Counted from the first letter of the stretch, positions 1 through 9,158 are shown. The stretch is DNA of 64,000 bases from Chitinophaga varians (GCF_012641275.1 NZ_JABAIA010000001.1:1922001-1986000), one strand, 5' to 3'. The notes: a model not told the origin generated them from the letters alone. Program-made: numbers and translations.

Positions 1-45
1 TACGGCCAGCAGCCCTGCTATGACGATGGGAAATGTGAGTTTCAT
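1..45 (-). CDS. Start of an exported protein, partial
   Basis: Only the first 15 codons are inside the window. They read MKLTFPIVIAGLLAV, which looks like the beginning of a signal peptide or lipoprotein leader: one Lys followed by a hydrophobic run. The ATG lies 4 nt after the stop codon of the DUF4397 lipoprotein gene, so it is almost certainly the next gene of the same sigma/FecR/receptor operon. Partners of DUF4397 lipoproteins in this phylum are often other small surface lipoproteins, but nothing in these codons identifies the product. Confidence 0.6.
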   Translation of the reverse strand, partial: MKLTFPIVIAGLLAV

Positions 46-49
46 ACTT

Positions 50-1786
50 CTACCGGTTATGTTTTACAATGATCATCTTCGCTTTGGACCCTTCAGGAGT
101 ATTGGCGCCGTCTTTTCCGATCAACGCGATGGAATAATAACCGGGCTCCTGGTCAGGCAGTCCGCCTCTGACGTATAGTTCTTTTCGGGCAATCAGGTCT
201 GCGCTTTTTATGACGGGAACCCGGGTGATCCATGTTCCCGGGAATACGCCCGGATTGGCCTGGAACACCATGATCTCATACGGATCGGCCGCCATCATTA
301 ATACTGCGTTGGCTGCATCGTCAGGAATAATACCCGGCTTAAGATTGGAGCTTACACCGTTACGGCCTATCGCCTGTCCGTTGATACCAGTGAAATTCAC
401 ATTGGCGAAATCGGGGCAGAAATTATAAAAGCGGAACTGAAAGGGATATTTGTACTGTGTCCACCAAAGGGAGCCGTCCTGGCCGTCTTTTTCAATCCTC
501 GGGATGCTGCCGCTCAGGTTATTGGCGGCTATCACGATCTGCGGGGTTCCTTTGGCATCGCCATATACCCAGGCGGTATAGTTACCACCGGGATCTACCC
601 TCTTTTGGGCAGTGGCCAATACTTTACCCGTGGCATCGGTCACTTCGATGGCAGTAGTGCCGGTCACCACATTCGTATATTCACCTGCGTTAGCATAGGC
701 AATGTTGTCGCCCACTTTAATGCCATTCACCTTCAACTGCAACGCACCGGCGCCGGGCAATGCATTTACCGCCTGTAAACGGCCATAGGTCGTATTTGTT
801 GGATCAACAATGTCGGCAATGATCTGAAAGGCATTCTGGTAGAAGGTACTTTCATCACCGGTAGACCCGTTATTCAATTTATAGGGCAATTCTTGCGTCG
901 ATACAACTATTGTATAAATACCACCGGGCTGGAAAGTACGTATAGGCGCATACGTTAAGTTCACAGATACCGGTCGTGGTACGGGAGAGGTAACTGTCTT
1001 AGTGACGGTGGAGGTGGCCGGATCTACCAGGTCCACAAATTCTTCGCGGGGACCGCCCGTTGCCGTTACTTGTGTACCTGCGGCCGTCAGTACCCTGAAC
1101 TGGTAGGTACCATAGGGCACTTCCACATATTCAGAATATTCGCCTACGTTAACATGGGAAGACTTTGCGTTCACCAGCGTACCATCTGCAAAAGCAAGAG
1201 AAAGCGGGCCTAATATCTTTTCCTGGCCGGACTCCGGACGTTTAATATCCCCCGACAGGTTCAGGATACGGATTTTAAAATGGTCCGGACGGGAAGGCGC
1301 TTCCACAGAACGTGGCACCCGCAGCACTTCCGGAATATTGCCGGTAGTATACAGGTTATTGCGGGTCACATAATAGTCAGCGGGCTGGTTATAATCTTCC
1401 TGCACATCAAACTCGGTCGTCGCCACAAATGGATTCAGGGAGATAGCTTCTATTTTCATATGGGCTTTTCCTCCTGCCTGTATAAATTGCCGGGGCACCC
1501 ACCAGGTGCCGCCCAGACGGCCCTTATCCGGGAAGAACTTCGTGGCCGGGTAACGTGATTTATCCTCATTAACCGGCAGCACCACATAGTTGGTCAGCGT
1601 ATCGCCGTTGGCGATCAGCTGATTAAAACCAGCCAGATTCACAATCCGGACACCGGAATTGGTCCTTGTGTCATTATTGATCCGGTTGTCATAAAAGTGG
1701 TCCAGTTTATCTTTTTTGCAGGATGTGATGACACTGGTGCCAGCCAGCAACACACCTGCTATGATAGAAATTCGTTTCATTTTCAT
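50..1786 (-). CDS. DUF4397-type surface lipoprotein
   Basis: The 578-residue product starts with a lipoprotein signal peptide (MKMKRISIIAGVLLAG...) with the lipobox Cys at residue 23, followed by charged residues KKDK. The rest is predicted to be beta-rich; around residues 335-425 there is a DUF4397-like repeat with LQLKVNGIKVG followed by an ITVTDATG-like strand, and a similar unit may precede it. It lies 27 bp downstream of the large TonB receptor gene on the same strand and is followed at 4 nt by another exported protein, so it probably belongs to the receptor operon and sits on the outer face of the outer membrane as an accessory binding protein. The ligand is unknown. A second in-frame ATG two codons later is an equally good start. 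Confidence 0.75.
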   Translation of the reverse strand: MKMKRISIIAGVLLAGTSVITSCKKDKLDHFYDNRINNDTRTNSGVRIVNLAGFNQLIANGDTLTNYVVLPVNEDKSRYPATKFFPDKGRLGGTWWVPRQFIQAGGKAHMKIEAISLNPFVATTEFDVQEDYNQPADYYVTRNNLYTTGNIPEVLRVPRSVEAPSRPDHFKIRILNLSGDIKRPESGQEKILGPLSLAFADGTLVNAKSSHVNVGEYSEYVEVPYGTYQFRVLTAAGTQVTATGGPREEFVDLVDPATSTVTKTVTSPVPRPVSVNLTYAPIRTFQPGGIYTIVVSTQELPYKLNNGSTGDESTFYQNAFQIIADIVDPTNTTYGRLQAVNALPGAGALQLKVNGIKVGDNIAYANAGEYTNVVTGTTAIEVTDATGKVLATAQKRVDPGGNYTAWVYGDAKGTPQIVIAANNLSGSIPRIEKDGQDGSLWWTQYKYPFQFRFYNFCPDFANVNFTGINGQAIGRNGVSSNLKPGIIPDDAANAVLMMAADPYEIMVFQANPGVFPGTWITRVPVIKSADLIARKELYVRGGLPDQEPGYYSIALIGKDGANTPEGSKAKMIIVKHNR

Positions 1787-1813
1787 TTTTTTATTCCGGG
1801 ATAACCGTTACCG

Positions 1814-4800
1814 TTAGAACAGATTATAAGTGAAGCCAAACATGATCTCGGTGCCACGCTTAAAGCTGCGGTTAACGAACTTATTGCCATACCACACGCC
1901 CCCGGTGCCTGGTGCGGCGTATACCGTTTCTATGGCCGGGTTCAGGATATTTTTGGCATAACCTTTAAACAGCAGGCGTTTGGTGACCTGTTGCGTGAAG
2001 ATGAAGTCCAGCACAGGTACCGGCCGGGTATAGAGGTCCGGTTCACCGGTCAGGTTGATCTGCACCAGGCGCTCGCCTACCATATTGAAAGTGGCTGTCA
2101 GGTCAGTACCGGATTTGTTGTTCTTGTAATTCAGCCAGGCGTTTACGGAGTAAGGCGCCTGTTCAAACAGCGGACTGTATTCCGGGGTGTGACGGTCCAG
2201 CGATTTATTGGCCGCATATCTTTCCGGTGTTTTTTTGATGAGGCTTTGTGCCAGCAACAGGTTGGAACCGAGATTGAAATTTTTCAGCAGGGCAAACAAA
2301 CGTCCCAGGTCTTTGACAACTTCCAGCTCCATACCCCATACTTTACCTTCGTTGGGATCGTTCTGGAACTGGATGGTAGGATACTCAGGATATTTGGCAG
2401 CCAAACCGTCTGTTTTCAGGCTGAATACTTTCACCAGCTGATTCTGTATCCGTTTGCCAAACAGTGACACGGAGATCACTTCTCCTCTGTTGGGAAACCA
2501 TTCCCACCTGAAATCGAGGTTTTCCGTATGCTGGTTCACGAGGTGAGGGTTACCTACCACAAGTCCCATCTGGAAGGCGTCAAATTCAAATACGTTGGTG
2601 ATCTCCCGAAGCTCCGGCCTTGCCAGTGTAGTGTTATAGCCTACCCTGAAATTCATGGTTTCCACGGGGGTATAAGTCAGGTTAAAGGAATAAAAAGGCT
2701 TATAACCAGTCTGGTAGGCCGTGTTCGGATTAATGAGCACCACGGGAATTTTGTTACCGTCTTTATCCACCGTGGTCAGGGAAGGGTCCAGGTATACGTC
2801 AGAAGTATCTACAGCAGATTGAATATTTGTTTTCTCAAAACGTACGCCACCGGTTAAACGTAGATGAGCGGGCAAACGCAGGTCCACCATGCCATAGAAG
2901 GCATTGGTTTCAAAAAAACCGGAATAGTTGTTAGGCGATTTCTGGCTGTTGTACAGGAAACCGCCAACAGGATGGGCGCCTTCACCGGTGCTGCCGGTGG
3001 GCATCTTGATACCGATCATTTCCGGGCTCACTAAACGGTTCAGGTTACCTTCTGTTACATACAGGGGATAAGCTCCCAGGGAAGAGAAGTTCGAGCCTGG
3101 CAGGAAAAACATATTCTCCCTGAAACTACGGTCACGGTTCAGGTAGTTCACACCGGTTTTGAATTCCTGCTTTTGATTAAACAATGGGAAAGGCAGCGTT
3201 ACGTCGGCTTTGTAGTTGTAGTTGGTTTCTTTCAGTCTGCGCCAGCGCCGGCCATTAGGTTCTGCCTGGATGATGCCATAGGTGCCGTAACCATTCACAT
3301 AACCGGAGTTCAGCGCATACAGGTGGTCCGTATAGGTGTTCACGTACTGGCCGGCATCAGCGCCACCTACAGGTCTTTGATAAAATGCGCCGTTACGGGG
3401 TGCATAGTCGGTGAGCGTGACAAAACGATAATCCGGATCGTTCTGGGAAGAGTTGGAAGAGGCCACGTTATAGCTCAACCGGGGACTGTATTCACCTTTC
3501 AGGAACTTGTGTTCGCCCTGCAGATTGAAGGTATGCAATGTGCGGAAAGTCTGTTTCAGCGAATAAATAGTGCTGGTAACATCGCCGGGCAGCCCGGTAT
3601 ACTCGTATTTTCCATACATGTTGATAGCCTGTGCTTCACTGCCCCAGCTACCCAGGTACTGCATACTGATTTCATGACGGGGGTTGAACTTGTAAGTCAA
3701 CCCCGTCAATAGTCCATAGTTGATTGTTTGTGTTCCGGTGTTCTCTTTATAGGTCTGATATCTGCCCATGAACAGGTTGTTCGGGGTAATATAGTTGGGT
3801 ATGTTACGCGGACTGTACACATCTTTATTACCGGTGATCACACCCTGATAAATACTGTACTGGGTCAGGTCTCCGCCGTAGATGTCGGAAGAGCGGCTGT
3901 AGTAGTTGCCACCGGCCACAATACCGAGGGTATGTTTACGGAATACTTTGTAGCTATTGCCGTAAGTAGCGGAATAAAGCTGGTTCAGGGGCGCCTTGCG
4001 ATAGTTGGTGGTCAATACCGGATCGAAAGCGTTCATCAGTTTATTGATACGGGAGGCCTCCTGCTGTAAAGCCGGGTTATTAGGGCTGTTGATGATCAGC
4101 TGTTGTATCTGTGATAATCCGCCGGGGTACTGTTTGGACAAGCTCAGGAATTCGGAAGAAAGATCTTTTTTATTCACTTTGCTTCCGAAGAAACCCATTT
4201 CACTATTATAGAAGCTGTTCACACTGCCACCGGGACCGATATTGGAGTTAAAACCGGTTTGCGCGATAATGTTGAACACAGCACTGTCCGGAACGGATTT
4301 CGTTTTTAGTTCCACGATGCCGGCAGCCGCATCGGCGGGCTTGTCTGGCGTCACTGTTTTGAAGATGGTGATATTGTCGAGGAGGGAAGCCGGCACGAGG
4401 TCCAGCGGGATAGCGCTTCTGTCCGGATCGGAAGAGGCCAGGCGCACGCCGTTCAGCTGTCCTATCACGCTACGGTCGCCGAGGCCGCGGATCGCCACAT
4501 ATTTATCGTCGGTGATGGTTACGCCGGATACTTTCTGCAACGCCTGTGTGGTAGTGATACTGCCAGTACGTTCTATCTGCGCGGCAGATATCGCGTCCTG
4601 AACGATAGCGGCATTTTTACGGTCCTGCAGCACCGCGATGTCTGTATTGAGCTTGCGCCGTGCATTGACGGTCACCTCGCTGAGTTGTTTGCTGGAAACG
4701 GTGAGAGCGATGATCATGGTGCCGCCGGCCGCATTTGCCTTCACTTCTCTTGATTCGTAACCGATATAGCTGACAACCAGCGTCACGCCGCTTTGCGCCA

Positions 4801-5392
4801 CGGTGAGATTAAATACCCCGTTCATATCTGTGGAAGCGCCGGTAGCGGAGCCTTTCACGCGTACAGAAACACCGGGGATGGCTTCTTTGGTTTTGCTGTC
4901 GATCACTTTCCCGGAGATCTTCACGGGCGCCGGCTGCTGGGTGATCACCACGTAACCTTCCACCAGCTTGTATTCCAGGCCTGTATCTTCCAGCATGCCA
5001 TGTAAGGCGTCCTGGATACGGATATCAGCACTGCTGACGGTTACCTTTTTATGGGTTTTCTCCAGTAATTCTTCCGGTAACATAAATTTAACTTCGCTCT
5101 GCTTTTCGATAGCGAGCAAAGCTTCCTTCAGGGCTACCTTGTTCAATTGCAGGTTTATTTTCCGGGTCAGATCCTGGCTATTTACATTTGCGGCCAAAAG
5201 CAACCCCGCTGCGGTGAGTTGCAATACCAGCACAATAAATGAACATTTCATCAGGAAATAAATTAAGGGCCTTGGTCCTTTCCTTTTACCCAATGGCGCG
5301 CCGGACTGGTTTTGTTCCTGGCGGGCCCGTTGGCAGGCGAAGGTGGGTTGCATGCTAAATCTTAAAGGATTTCTTTTTAATCCTTTTTCCAT
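1814..5392 (-). CDS. TonB-dependent receptor with STN domain (SusC/FecA-like)
   Basis: Outer-membrane TonB-dependent receptor of 1192 residues. Order of parts: an unusual basic stretch (1-47), hydrophobic signal segment (about 48-70), STN signalling domain (about 78-150, NKVALKEALLAIEKQ...), carboxypeptidase-like beta-sandwich (about 156-220, GKVIDSKTKEAIPGVSV), plug (about 265-370, with RGLGDR) and a 22-strand-type barrel ending in aromatic Phe. The STN domain with upstream fecR and ECF sigma genes implies cell-surface signalling: substrate binding is relayed to FecR and the sigma factor. No SusD follows; a DUF4397 lipoprotein does. An internal ATG at codon 48 would give a standard signal peptide, but the sequence around the first ATG is shared with the other STN receptor in this window. 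Substrate unknown. Confidence 0.9.
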   Translation of the reverse strand: MEKGLKRNPLRFSMQPTFACQRARQEQNQSGAPLGKRKGPRPLIYFLMKCSFIVLVLQLTAAGLLLAANVNSQDLTRKINLQLNKVALKEALLAIEKQSEVKFMLPEELLEKTHKKVTVSSADIRIQDALHGMLEDTGLEYKLVEGYVVITQQPAPVKISGKVIDSKTKEAIPGVSVRVKGSATGASTDMNGVFNLTVAQSGVTLVVSYIGYESREVKANAAGGTMIIALTVSSKQLSEVTVNARRKLNTDIAVLQDRKNAAIVQDAISAAQIERTGSITTTQALQKVSGVTITDDKYVAIRGLGDRSVIGQLNGVRLASSDPDRSAIPLDLVPASLLDNITIFKTVTPDKPADAAAGIVELKTKSVPDSAVFNIIAQTGFNSNIGPGGSVNSFYNSEMGFFGSKVNKKDLSSEFLSLSKQYPGGLSQIQQLIINSPNNPALQQEASRINKLMNAFDPVLTTNYRKAPLNQLYSATYGNSYKVFRKHTLGIVAGGNYYSRSSDIYGGDLTQYSIYQGVITGNKDVYSPRNIPNYITPNNLFMGRYQTYKENTGTQTINYGLLTGLTYKFNPRHEISMQYLGSWGSEAQAINMYGKYEYTGLPGDVTSTIYSLKQTFRTLHTFNLQGEHKFLKGEYSPRLSYNVASSNSSQNDPDYRFVTLTDYAPRNGAFYQRPVGGADAGQYVNTYTDHLYALNSGYVNGYGTYGIIQAEPNGRRWRRLKETNYNYKADVTLPFPLFNQKQEFKTGVNYLNRDRSFRENMFFLPGSNFSSLGAYPLYVTEGNLNRLVSPEMIGIKMPTGSTGEGAHPVGGFLYNSQKSPNNYSGFFETNAFYGMVDLRLPAHLRLTGGVRFEKTNIQSAVDTSDVYLDPSLTTVDKDGNKIPVVLINPNTAYQTGYKPFYSFNLTYTPVETMNFRVGYNTTLARPELREITNVFEFDAFQMGLVVGNPHLVNQHTENLDFRWEWFPNRGEVISVSLFGKRIQNQLVKVFSLKTDGLAAKYPEYPTIQFQNDPNEGKVWGMELEVVKDLGRLFALLKNFNLGSNLLLAQSLIKKTPERYAANKSLDRHTPEYSPLFEQAPYSVNAWLNYKNNKSGTDLTATFNMVGERLVQINLTGEPDLYTRPVPVLDFIFTQQVTKRLLFKGYAKNILNPAIETVYAAPGTGGVWYGNKFVNRSFKRGTEIMFGFTYNLF

Positions 5393-5399
5393 ACTTTTG
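5392..5399 (+). promoter_or_regulatory. Antisense -7 element over receptor start codon
   Basis: TACTTTTG is a perfect match to the Bacteroidota -7 consensus TAnnTTTG, read on the strand opposite to the receptor gene and overlapping its ATG. The same 13-nt block (CATACTTTTGAAT) occurs at the start of the other FecR-linked receptor. No clear -33 TTTG is seen; the upstream region is T-rich. It could drive the antisense RNA proposed just downstream, or be a translation-initiation motif read on the other strand. Confidence 0.45.
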
Positions 5400-5404
5400 A
5401 ATGT

Positions 5405-5540
5405 TACTGGTTAATCCCGGTTTTCCGGGAAATCTGGTATCTCTTTTCAGATGCCTGTTCGTCGTCCAAAACTTATCAGGCATCATGAAATCACTTTGAG
5501 ACGTTCCCGTGTATTTGTCAGATACCGGGAACGTTTTTTT
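5405..5540 (+). ncRNA. Candidate cis-antisense RNA, fecR-receptor gap (locus A)
   Basis: A transcript starting just after the TACTTTTG element would run about 135 nt to a terminator. It would contain a perfect hairpin TCCCGG-ttt-CCGGGA type stem at 5415-5430, an 8-bp stem GATGCCTG/CAGGCATC (5450-5457 with 5477-5484), and a terminator hairpin (5501-5509 with 5526-5534) followed by seven T. It is complementary to the 5' leader of the receptor mRNA. This matches in position and orientation the DonS-type antisense RNAs known at Bacteroides susC loci. It is inferred from sequence only; the coordinates of the 5' end are approximate. Confidence 0.45.
5501..5540 (+). terminator. Intrinsic terminator, antisense to receptor operon
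   Basis: Stem ACGTTCCCG/CGGGAACGT, extendable by GTAT/ATAC with one bulge, followed by TTTTTTT on the plus strand. On the minus strand the run is A-rich and precedes the stem, so the element is oriented to stop plus-strand transcription although all flanking genes are on minus. Confidence 0.6.
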
Positions 5541-5577
5541 AGTTGTGTACTGTTAGTGCATATGTTTGTTTTGCGCG

Positions 5578-6615
5578 TTAATGAATAGTGACCTGCCGGT
5601 TGTTTATCTTGTAGGTAAATCTGCTGCCGGCGCTCAATACACGGAGTGTTTCCTCCAATGGCCTGTTGGCTGACAGTGTAACAGTGATCCGCTTTTGCGC
5701 GGTAGTTGTTTGTTTAAAACTGATGCTCACATTATACCAACGCTCCAGCACGTCCGCCACTTCCCTTAATGTACTGTTGTTAAACGCCAGGCGTGCATTT
5801 TTCCAGCCGGCAATATCTGCTACCGGCATTTCCGCCATGGTGGCTTTTTGGGCGACCGGGTCCCAGGTGACCTGTTGGCCAGGTGTTAACACCGTTACAG
5901 ATGGCGTATAGCCGTTAACGTTATCAGAATGTTCTACCTGTACTTTACCGGTAGCCACCGCTACCGTCAGTGGTGTTCCCTTGAAAGCGTTGATCTTAAA
6001 GGAGGTTCCCAACACCCGTGTTTGCACATTGCCGGTATGCACAATAAAAGGATGCGCCGGATCTTCGCTGATCTCAAAGAAAGCTTCACCGGTAAGCGTA
6101 ATTTCCCTGGAAGGGCCGTTAAATGCTTCCGGATATTCCAGCTTACTGTCTGCCCCCAGATGTATCACTGATCCGTCTGCCAGCGTGATCACGGCCCGCT
6201 GACCTCTGGGGTTTTGTTTTTCAAGATTGGCCAGCGCCATGGAGGTGGCTTTGCCGTGCTTCCTGTATTGCTGTACACCGATTGTGCCCAGCGCAGACAC
6301 CAGGATGGTCCAGATAGCAGCGCGGCGCAGGAAAGAGAGTCGCTTCACCGGTCGTTGCACAACAGGTGCCTGCTCCGGCTCTATGACCGCTATACGCTGT
6401 CGCAGCACTGTTTTCCAGTCTTCCGCCTGTTGGTCGTCTACCCTGATCTGCTCCATCAGCAACATGTCTGCTGTCAACCGCTCCGTTAACATTTCATCCA
6501 GTAACTGTTGTCCTTCCGGTTGCTGCATAAAAGCGGCCACCAGCAGTTTTTCTTCTGCGGTGCAGCGATTATCCAGGTATTTGTTCATTAATGCTTTCGT
6601 GATCGTATTTGCCAT
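5578..6615 (-). CDS. FecR-family anti-sigma factor
   Basis: Inner-membrane sigma regulator of 345 residues. Residues 1-95 form the cytoplasmic, helical sigma-binding part; one transmembrane helix spans about 97-115 (AAIWTILVSALGTIGV); the periplasmic FecR domain follows (about 130-225, ITLADGSVIHLGADSKLEYP and GEAFFEIS), then a C-terminal STN-like DUF4974 domain (about 270-345) that should contact the receptor's STN domain. It sits between its sigma factor gene, 106 bp upstream, and the cognate TonB receptor gene, 185 bp downstream. Its length and domain order are normal for the family. It presumably holds the sigma factor inactive until the receptor signals that substrate is bound. Confidence 0.92.
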   Translation of the reverse strand: MANTITKALMNKYLDNRCTAEEKLLVAAFMQQPEGQQLLDEMLTERLTADMLLMEQIRVDDQQAEDWKTVLRQRIAVIEPEQAPVVQRPVKRLSFLRRAAIWTILVSALGTIGVQQYRKHGKATSMALANLEKQNPRGQRAVITLADGSVIHLGADSKLEYPEAFNGPSREITLTGEAFFEISEDPAHPFIVHTGNVQTRVLGTSFKINAFKGTPLTVAVATGKVQVEHSDNVNGYTPSVTVLTPGQQVTWDPVAQKATMAEMPVADIAGWKNARLAFNNSTLREVADVLERWYNVSISFKQTTTAQKRITVTLSANRPLEETLRVLSAGSRFTYKINNRQVTIH

Positions 6616-6721
6616 GTTGATAAGTGAACGATGGTCCGTTCACTTATATAGGGCAGAAAAAAAAGAAGAGGGGCTAATGGGGTTATCACAGGTAACAATT
6701 ACATAACATTGACCGGGTTGA

Positions 6722-7318
6722 TCAGGGCATCCACCAATAAAATATAACGACCATGGTTACGTCCGTATAGTCTTTCAGGTGATGCCTGAAATGGTTCAGG
6801 GAAGCTTTAATATGATTCTTAACAGTAAACAGCGACAGGTTCAACTCTTTGGCAATTTCCGCATGGGAGCGATGTTCATGGCGGCTCATTTTAAATACAC
6901 GCTGACGTTGCGGACTGAGTTCATCCAATTTATCAAGATACGCCTGCGTTAATTCGTGACAGTTCATCTGGTTATCTGCCGCGGGGGTCAACAGTGTTTC
7001 ATCGTCAAATGCCTGCTCAATGGGCAACATGGCCAATGACTTTTTGGTCATGGCTTTGATAACAGCATTTTTGATGGCACGGAATAAATAAGGCGCCAGT
7101 TGCACGTCCGGGTCCAGTTGCTGTCTTTTCTCCCAAACCCACAACATCAGGTCCATCATCGTTTCTTCTGCGATGCCCTTGTCCTGCAAATAGTTCAGCG
7201 CATAATTATACAACCTTCTGGAATACCGGTCGAACAATATTTCGAACGCCTTCACATTATCGAGCCTGCATTGTTCCAACAGTGAATAATCTGATAAGTC
7301 GTGTAGAGCTTCGCTCAT
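6722..7318 (-). CDS. ECF RNA polymerase sigma factor
   Basis: Extracytoplasmic-function sigma factor of 198 residues. Region 2 lies at about residues 10-85 (AFEILFDRYSRRLYNYA; core binding and -10 recognition) and region 4 at about 130-185 (LSPQRQRVFKMSRHEHRSHAEIAKELNLS..., a helix-turn-helix for the -35 box). The C-terminus adds a short hydrophobic tail (VVIFYWWMP), which is common in Bacteroidota members of this group and of unknown use. It is the first gene of the sigma-FecR-receptor cassette and should direct transcription of the receptor gene when released by FecR. A -7 element lies close upstream. Confidence 0.92.
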   Translation of the reverse strand: MSEALHDLSDYSLLEQCRLDNVKAFEILFDRYSRRLYNYALNYLQDKGIAEETMMDLMLWVWEKRQQLDPDVQLAPYLFRAIKNAVIKAMTKKSLAMLPIEQAFDDETLLTPAADNQMNCHELTQAYLDKLDELSPQRQRVFKMSRHEHRSHAEIAKELNLSLFTVKNHIKASLNHFRHHLKDYTDVTMVVIFYWWMP

Positions 7319-7343
7319 ATATTCCTTCCAATTTTTCCAGTCG

Positions 7344-7351
7344 CAAACATA
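7344..7351 (-). promoter_or_regulatory. -7 promoter element for the ECF sigma gene
   Basis: TATGTTTG on the minus strand matches TAnnTTTG exactly, with its end 26 nt before the ATG of the sigma gene, implying a leader of about 20 nt. No convincing -33 box was found. Confidence 0.5.
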
Positions 7352-7403
7352 AGGGCAAAAAAACAGCAGCGATATTATCTAAACATTAACTTTTGTTGTT
7401 GTG

Positions 7404-9158
7404 TTATTGCCCCGGTTGTTGCGCAATGGCTTTCTTCGCGGCGCGAAGCACTTTAAGCAATGACATGTTCCTGGTGGCACCGTCCAGTTCAGCTACTATG
7501 TCATGTGGGGACATAGGCGTGGCAGTGCCGTCTTCCGCAACTGTCACCATTTCGTTGTCTTTCAGCCCTATGGCTACTGCGTTGGGGACATTACCCATTT
7601 TTCCATCGAGGTATTCGAAGATGGTATCTGTTACGATAGTGCCATTAGCCCTCACTATTCCCCAGCTGGCCTCAGAAGTGCAATATCCAAAGAAACCTTT
7701 TTTCAGATAACTGAAACGGTAGTACGCTACAGGAAGCACCCGGTAAAATTGCTCTCCGACAGCGAACAGTCCCGCTTTCATCCCGTTGCGGACCATCGCA
7801 TACCGTTCATCGTTTTCGGGCGTATACAACGGTTCTATGCTATCATAAACGACATCTGTCAACCAACCTTTATCCGGCGCATACAGGCCTGTCTTTTTAT
7901 CTATCGTGACGGCAAACGCCAGGAGTGCATGTATCCAGCGAAACTGCTGCTGCGCGAAAGGCAACAACGTTTCGCCGGTGGCGTCCAGCAGCGCATTAGC
8001 CTTGCCACGCGTGACGATATAATATTCCCCGGCAGCGGTTATCTCATCCAATGCACCCACTGGCAATAGTTTCATCCGATGCGTAAAAAACAGTTTTTCC
8101 CCGTTCTCCTTTGCCAGTTGAAAATAACTGTGCCCCTCCATGTCACGGACAGCGACAATAGAAATGGCAGGTTGAAAAGGCAGCAGCACTTCACCCGAAG
8201 CGCCGATCAAGGCCCACTCATGCCCCTTTTTCACGGCAAACAAATCATGGCCGGGCAGGTGCCCATCATCATAAACCAACGGGACAATCGTTTGTCCGTT
8301 TTCATCCACCACTCCAAATTTGCCATCCATGACAACAGCGCCGTAACCATACTCAAAGTCATCGGCCCGGTCGTAGATACAGGGCACCACTTCTATGCCA
8401 CGGCGATTGATATATCCCCATTTGTCCCGTTTCGACACTGTGGCCAGTCCCTCGGTAATGGGAAAATCGCCGATCGTATCATATGTTGCGGGCACTACTA
8501 TTTCGCCAAGCGCGTCCTTCATTCCCTTCAACCCTTCTTCTGTAAAGACTTCCAGCCTAAACGGATGAAGGGATGATCTGATCAGCGCCCAGCCATAATC
8601 GTAGACTGCTGCATTCAGGTGTTGCCGGAAAGCAACTCCTTCTAAAAAGGGACATTCATCCAACAGTGAAGGATCATTGGCGGCTATGGCCTTATGGATA
8701 ACGGCGTTGTTCTCTTCGATGCTGCCCTTCAATGCTGCCGCTTCCGACAGATAACCATCACCAGGCGGCGTCTCATCTATCGATTCTCCCCACGGCGCCA
8801 GACGAAAAAATCGTAAGCCCGCTCTTTCTTCGAGGTACCGAAAAAGTTTCTCCCTGGCTGCCAGGAAAGCGGCAGGATCATCCAGCAGTGCAGACTGGTG
8901 CGCTTCTATAAAATCATACAATGCACGCAGTGCAATAATGCCATTTTTCGCCAACGTATACAGGCCACCTTCCGCACCATGATCCAATGGTGGCGAAACA
9001 GCGATATCGCCGGCAAACAGCGGATGGAACAACAAAGGAAACCCGTTCCCCCAACGCATCATCGGGTTATAAAAATAACTGTCTTCTGTAGGAGGGAAGT
9101 GTTGCGCTATCGTTGCCGGGATGGAGTCCTGATTTAATAAGTACATACTGCGGGTCAT
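7404..9158 (-). CDS. WG-repeat protein
   Basis: Product of about 584 residues with several WG repeats, for example DKWGYINRRGIEVVPCIYD and GKFGVVDENGQTIVPLVYD in the central part and more degenerate copies up to residue 550. The N-terminal 180 residues are not repeat-like and have no signal peptide, so the protein is probably cytoplasmic. WG repeats form beta-propeller-like or solenoid folds of unknown binding role. The longest frame would begin with TTG; the ATG three codons later (MTRSMYLLNQDS) is chosen, and another ATG four codons further is possible. It lies alone, upstream of the sigma gene on the same strand. No biochemical function can be given. Confidence 0.8.
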   Translation of the reverse strand: MTRSMYLLNQDSIPATIAQHFPPTEDSYFYNPMMRWGNGFPLLFHPLFAGDIAVSPPLDHGAEGGLYTLAKNGIIALRALYDFIEAHQSALLDDPAAFLAAREKLFRYLEERAGLRFFRLAPWGESIDETPPGDGYLSEAAALKGSIEENNAVIHKAIAANDPSLLDECPFLEGVAFRQHLNAAVYDYGWALIRSSLHPFRLEVFTEEGLKGMKDALGEIVVPATYDTIGDFPITEGLATVSKRDKWGYINRRGIEVVPCIYDRADDFEYGYGAVVMDGKFGVVDENGQTIVPLVYDDGHLPGHDLFAVKKGHEWALIGASGEVLLPFQPAISIVAVRDMEGHSYFQLAKENGEKLFFTHRMKLLPVGALDEITAAGEYYIVTRGKANALLDATGETLLPFAQQQFRWIHALLAFAVTIDKKTGLYAPDKGWLTDVVYDSIEPLYTPENDERYAMVRNGMKAGLFAVGEQFYRVLPVAYYRFSYLKKGFFGYCTSEASWGIVRANGTIVTDTIFEYLDGKMGNVPNAVAIGLKDNEMVTVAEDGTATPMSPHDIVAELDGATRNMSLLKVLRAAKKAIAQQPGQ

